This document shows positions 61,375 through 64,000 of a stretch of 64,000 bases of DNA, in pieces. The notes under the pieces are model-generated. The model saw only the letters and a program-made list of their open reading frames with translations. It was not told the DNA's origin and ran no database searches. Made by a program: the position numbers and the translations under genes. Position 1 is the stretch's first letter; every line of letters starts with the position of its first letter. The DNA comes from Verrucomicrobiota bacterium (GTDB lineage: Bacteria > Verrucomicrobiota > Verrucomicrobiia > Opitutales > Opitutaceae): assembly GCA_016235555.1 (NCBI GenBank), contig JACRKC010000115.1:82033-146032 (forward strand), given 5' to 3'.

Positions 61375-62565
61375 ATGAAACTTCTCCGCACCCACTGGTT
61401 CGTCCTCGCCGGCGCCCTGCTCCTGTTCGTTCGCAAACCCTGGGCCCTTCACACCCCGCAACTCCACGCCGAGGACGGCAGCGTCTTCCTTCTCCAGGAC
61501 GATCTCTTCGGTGCTCCCGTGGTTTTCGAACCCTACGCCGGCTACCTCCATCTGATCCCGCGCCTGGTCGCGTGGCTCGCGAGCCACACCGTCGACGTCG
61601 CCTGGTGGCCCGCGCTCTACAACGGCGCCGCATTTCTGTTCACCGTCGCCCTGCTCGCCCGCATCGCCTCGCCACGCCTCGACGTTCCCGGCAAACCGTG
61701 GCTCGCCCTCGCTCTCGTGCTCGTGACGCATACCGGCGAGGCGTTCATCAACCTCACCAACCTCCAGTGGGTCACCGCGTTTTTCCTGCTGCTGCCCCTG
61801 TTCATGAAGCCGGCCACCTCGTGGCTCGGCTATCTCGTCGATTACAGCCTGCTCTTGCTCATCGGCCTGACCGGCCCGTTCGCGATCGTGTTTCTCCCGC
61901 TCTACGTCTGGCGCGCGTGGCGGCAACGCGACCGTCACGCCTTCGGCGCGCTCTCCGTCATCGCCGCGTGCGCCGCGGTGCAGCTTACCTTCATGGTGCG
62001 CACCGATTTTCCCGGCGGCGCCGCCCCCGGCTCGTCGCACCCGGACGTGTTTCTCGCCGTGATCGCCTGCCGCTTGTTCATCTGGCCGGTCTTCGGTCTG
62101 TCGGCGGCATTCACTGAGTCGGTCTGGGGCCGCGGCCTGTTCGGCTGCGCCGCCCTGCTCGCGCTCCTCGCGTGGTCGCTGCGTCCGCATCCCCGTCGCG
62201 CCGAGCGCGCCCAGCTCGTCGCGGCCTTCGTGCTCATCACTCTCGCCTGCGTCGCCCGCGCGCGCCCCGACCGCTGGGAAACCATGAACCTCGTCAACGG
62301 CGACCGCTATTTCTACATCCCTCGCGTGCTCGTGGCCTGGCTGCTCATCTGGGAATTCGACGCCGCGCCCCGCGCCATCGCCTACACCGCCCGCGCGCTT
62401 TGCGTATGCGGCGTGCTGATCAACCTCCCCGGTCTGCAACTGCCCGCGCCCCCCGACTACCGCTGGGCCGAAAACTGCGCGCCGATCCGCCAAGGCGTCC
62501 CCGGCAAAGTGCCCACGCTGCCCGAAGGTTGGTTGCTCGAATACCCGGGCCGCCCGCGCAAATGA
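61375..62565 (+). CDS. Multi-spanning membrane protein (paralogue A)
   Basis: A 396-residue protein with about eight hydrophobic segments, beginning WFVLAGALLLFVRKPWALHT. Conserved blocks shared with the next gene are KPWALHTPQL, PRLVAWLA, WWPALYNGAAF, TGPF and RYFYIPRVLVAWLLIWE. The periplasmic acidic segment HAEDGSVFLLQDD may be catalytic, by analogy to GT-C transferases, but no established motif was identified. It probably belongs to the glycan-assembly genes. Its stop overlaps the next gene as ATGA. Confidence 0.78.
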   Translation: MKLLRTHWFVLAGALLLFVRKPWALHTPQLHAEDGSVFLLQDDLFGAPVVFEPYAGYLHLIPRLVAWLASHTVDVAWWPALYNGAAFLFTVALLARIASPRLDVPGKPWLALALVLVTHTGEAFINLTNLQWVTAFFLLLPLFMKPATSWLGYLVDYSLLLLIGLTGPFAIVFLPLYVWRAWRQRDRHAFGALSVIAACAAVQLTFMVRTDFPGGAAPGSSHPDVFLAVIACRLFIWPVFGLSAAFTESVWGRGLFGCAALLALLAWSLRPHPRRAERAQLVAAFVLITLACVARARPDRWETMNLVNGDRYFYIPRVLVAWLLIWEFDAAPRAIAYTARALCVCGVLINLPGLQLPAPPDYRWAENCAPIRQGVPGKVPTLPEGWLLEYPGRPRK

Positions 62566-63890
62566 GTGCCCAGGGACCAGAGACGAGCGGCCAGACGCCC
62601 GAGGTGGAGCGCGTTGCCCCCAACGCGCTTTCCGATTCCCGCCCGCACGCCGCGCGTTGGGGTCAACGCGCTCCACCTTCAAAACCCCTCCTCCGTCTTC
62701 AGTCCCTGGTCCTTAATCCTTGGTCCTTGGTCCTCCTCTGCGCCGTGTTGCTCGCCCTGCGCAAACCGTGGGCGCTTCACACCCCGCAACTCTGGGCCGA
62801 AGACGGCACCATCTTCCTCGCGCAAAACGACGTTCTCGGCCTGCGCGCCGCCGTCGAGCCCTACATGGGCTACCTCCATCTGCTGCCGCGCCTCGTCGCG
62901 TGGCTGGCCGCGCAGCTCGCCGACCCGCGCTGGTGGCCCGCGATCTACAACGGCGCCGCCTTTGCCGCGTCGCTCGCCGTCATCGCCCGCCTCTTCTCGC
63001 CCCGCCTCGCGTTGCCCGGCGCACCGTGGCTCGCGCTCTCGTTTTTCCTCGGACCTCAGACCGGCGAAGTCCTGATCACCATCACCAACGCCCAATGGTT
63101 CACCGCGTTTTTCCTCGTGCAGCAGGCGTTGATCGCGCGCCCGACCAACGCCACCGAGCGCGCCATCGATCTCTCCCTGCTCGTGCTCGCGGGGCTCACC
63201 GGACCGTTCGTGATCGCCTTCTGGCCGCTCCTCGCGTGGCGCTGGTGGCGCGACCGCCACGCCGACAACCTCGTCGTCCTGCTCCTCGCCACCGCCTGCG
63301 CCGCCGTGCAGGCGTGGTTCGTGTGGCGCACGGGCCCGCGCTTCGAATATCCGCCCTTCGCCCTCGAGAAATTCTGCGCCGCCGTCGGCCAGCACCTGCT
63401 CGTCTGGCCCGCCTTCGGCACGAATCTCGCGATCAAGTTCTCCCCGCTCGTCCTCGCGCTCATCGGCTTCCTGCCGGTGCTCGCGCTGCTCGCCTGGGCG
63501 CTGCGTCCGCACGAGCGACGCCGCTCCCGCGCCCCCATCGTCGCGGCCTTCGTCCTGATTCTCGGCGCCAGCGTCTACCGTTGCCGCCCCGACACGTGGA
63601 ACCTCCAGGCGCTCTTCTTCGGCGAGCGCTACTTTTTCATTCCGCGCATTCTCCTCGCCTGGCTGCTCATCTGGGAAATCGGCGCCGCGCCCCGCTGGGT
63701 CTCCCGCGCTGCGGCCGCGCTCCTCCTCGTCTGCGCTCTCGTCCATCTCAGGGGCTATTCCCTCGGCGCGCCAGGTGACTACAAGTGGGCCGAACACGTC
63801 GATCCGATCCGCCGCGGCGTGCCCACGAATATCCCGACCCTCCCCGACGGCTGGATGATGGAGTATCAAGGTCGACCTGCGCGCCCGTAA
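62562..63890 (+). CDS. Multi-spanning membrane protein (paralogue B) with repeat-derived N-terminus
   Basis: From the ATG in the ATGA overlap the protein has 442 residues, but residues about 2-58 are encoded by nested palindromic repeats (PEVERVAPNALSDSR, AARWGQRAPPSK). Alignable sequence to paralogue A begins only at about residue 60 (LVLLCAVLLALRKPWALHTP), followed by the same blocks (WAEDGTIFLAQND, PRLVAWLA, WWPAIYNGAAF, TGPFVIAF, RYFFIPRILLAWLLIWE). A downstream TTG or GTG start cannot be excluded. A glycan-related role is inferred from context. Confidence 0.75.
   Translation: MSAQGPETSGQTPEVERVAPNALSDSRPHAARWGQRAPPSKPLLRLQSLVLNPWSLVLLCAVLLALRKPWALHTPQLWAEDGTIFLAQNDVLGLRAAVEPYMGYLHLLPRLVAWLAAQLADPRWWPAIYNGAAFAASLAVIARLFSPRLALPGAPWLALSFFLGPQTGEVLITITNAQWFTAFFLVQQALIARPTNATERAIDLSLLVLAGLTGPFVIAFWPLLAWRWWRDRHADNLVVLLLATACAAVQAWFVWRTGPRFEYPPFALEKFCAAVGQHLLVWPAFGTNLAIKFSPLVLALIGFLPVLALLAWALRPHERRRSRAPIVAAFVLILGASVYRCRPDTWNLQALFFGERYFFIPRILLAWLLIWEIGAAPRWVSRAAAALLLVCALVHLRGYSLGAPGDYKWAEHVDPIRRGVPTNIPTLPDGWMMEYQGRPARP
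62564..62735. repeat. Nested inverted repeats at the start of paralogue B
   Basis: The inner element (62602-62679) has arms AGGTGGAGCGCGTTGCCCCC and GGGGTCAACGCGCTCCACCT, nearly perfect over about 27 bp. It sits inside an outer element whose arms are CAGGGACCAGAGACGAGC and AGTCCCTGGTCCTTAATCCT with a small tandem CCTTGGT repetition. One repeat appears to have landed inside another. Confidence 0.85.
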
Positions 63891-63958
63891 ATTTCCCCGG
63901 AACAAGCCCTAGGCATCGGAAAATTCCGCCATGGTTCGCACCCCATATCTCTCGTTTC

Positions 63959-64000
63959 GTGGCACGGGTCTCCCGACCCGTGATCCCGATCGCCACGGGT
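63959..64000. repeat. 58-bp palindromic repeat, copy 3, cut by the window edge
   Basis: GTGGCACGGGTCTCCCGACC and the start of the opposite arm (CCACGGGT) match copies 1 and 2. It lies 69 bp after the last gene. The preceding 63891-63958 shows no gene. Confidence 0.88.

Noticed and set aside
50391..64000. Regularly recurring palindromes as a CRISPR array
   Set aside because: Copies are far apart, belong to several families and lack uniform spacers; no cas genes are present.

Overview
The window is high-GC DNA (roughly two thirds G+C, long antisense open frames) and reads as a chromosome segment of a Verrucomicrobiota bacterium, probably Opitutaceae. The clues are the PVC-type membrane-bound dehydrogenase/cytochrome c fusion, an Opitutaceae-style TonB receptor without a SusD partner, neutral-ceramidase-like and DUF4091/DUF4038 enzymes, many twin-arginine leaders, a GxxExxY protein, and several families of palindromic repeats. 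This assignment rests on gene content, not on a marker gene.

Region 1 (1-25585, minus strand) is a block of about 15 co-directional genes that looks like a polysaccharide utilisation locus. It begins with a TonB-dependent receptor and a secreted parallel beta-helix protein. It continues with a Tat-exported DegT-type aminotransferase, the cytochrome c/HEAT-repeat dehydrogenase, secreted carbohydrate-ester hydrolases, an apiosidase-like (DUF5060/DUF4038) glycosidase, a ceramidase-esterase fusion, a heparinase II/III-like lyase, a ConA-like protein, a ceramidase-like protein, a Tat-exported Gfo/Idh/MocA oxidoreductase, a DUF4091 glycosidase, another esterase and an SGNH hydrolase cut by the window edge. 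Several genes overlap by ATGA. The products are mostly predicted to act outside the cytoplasm.

Region 2 (26044-44081) starts with a CehA/McbA-like metallohydrolase. Next come a divergent pair (a candidate lactonase and an AraC regulator) and a tightly packed plus-strand operon: FAH-family enzyme, UPF0173-type hydrolase, zinc alcohol dehydrogenase, VOC protein, DUF1537 acid-sugar kinase, ketopantoate-reductase-like enzyme, Gfo/Idh/MocA sugar dehydrogenase, and a complete CUT2-type sugar ABC transporter. A secreted Gfo/Idh protein and a second CehA-like protein follow. The combination suggests import and oxidative breakdown of a branched or short sugar. My best hypothesis is D-apiose through apionolactone and apionate, with region 1 supplying the extracellular enzymes. 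No RuBisCO-like protein of the described apionate routes is visible; an FAH-fold enzyme sits in its place.

Region 3 (44082-45608) is a degraded, less GC-rich island with broken reading frames and an IS110-type transposase remnant.

Region 4 (45609-64000, plus strand) is a cell-surface glycan region: HAD phosphatase, transaldolase with a clear intrinsic terminator, a 1368-residue three-module glycosyltransferase, methyltransferases, a methyltransferase-GT2 fusion, and large multi-spanning membrane proteins. It is saturated with at least six families of inverted repeats. Some lie between genes. At least one is inserted in frame inside a glycosyltransferase, one inside a methyltransferase, and one forms the N-terminus of a membrane protein. 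A GxxExxY gene is bracketed by two copies of one family. No rRNA, tRNA or CRISPR array was seen.
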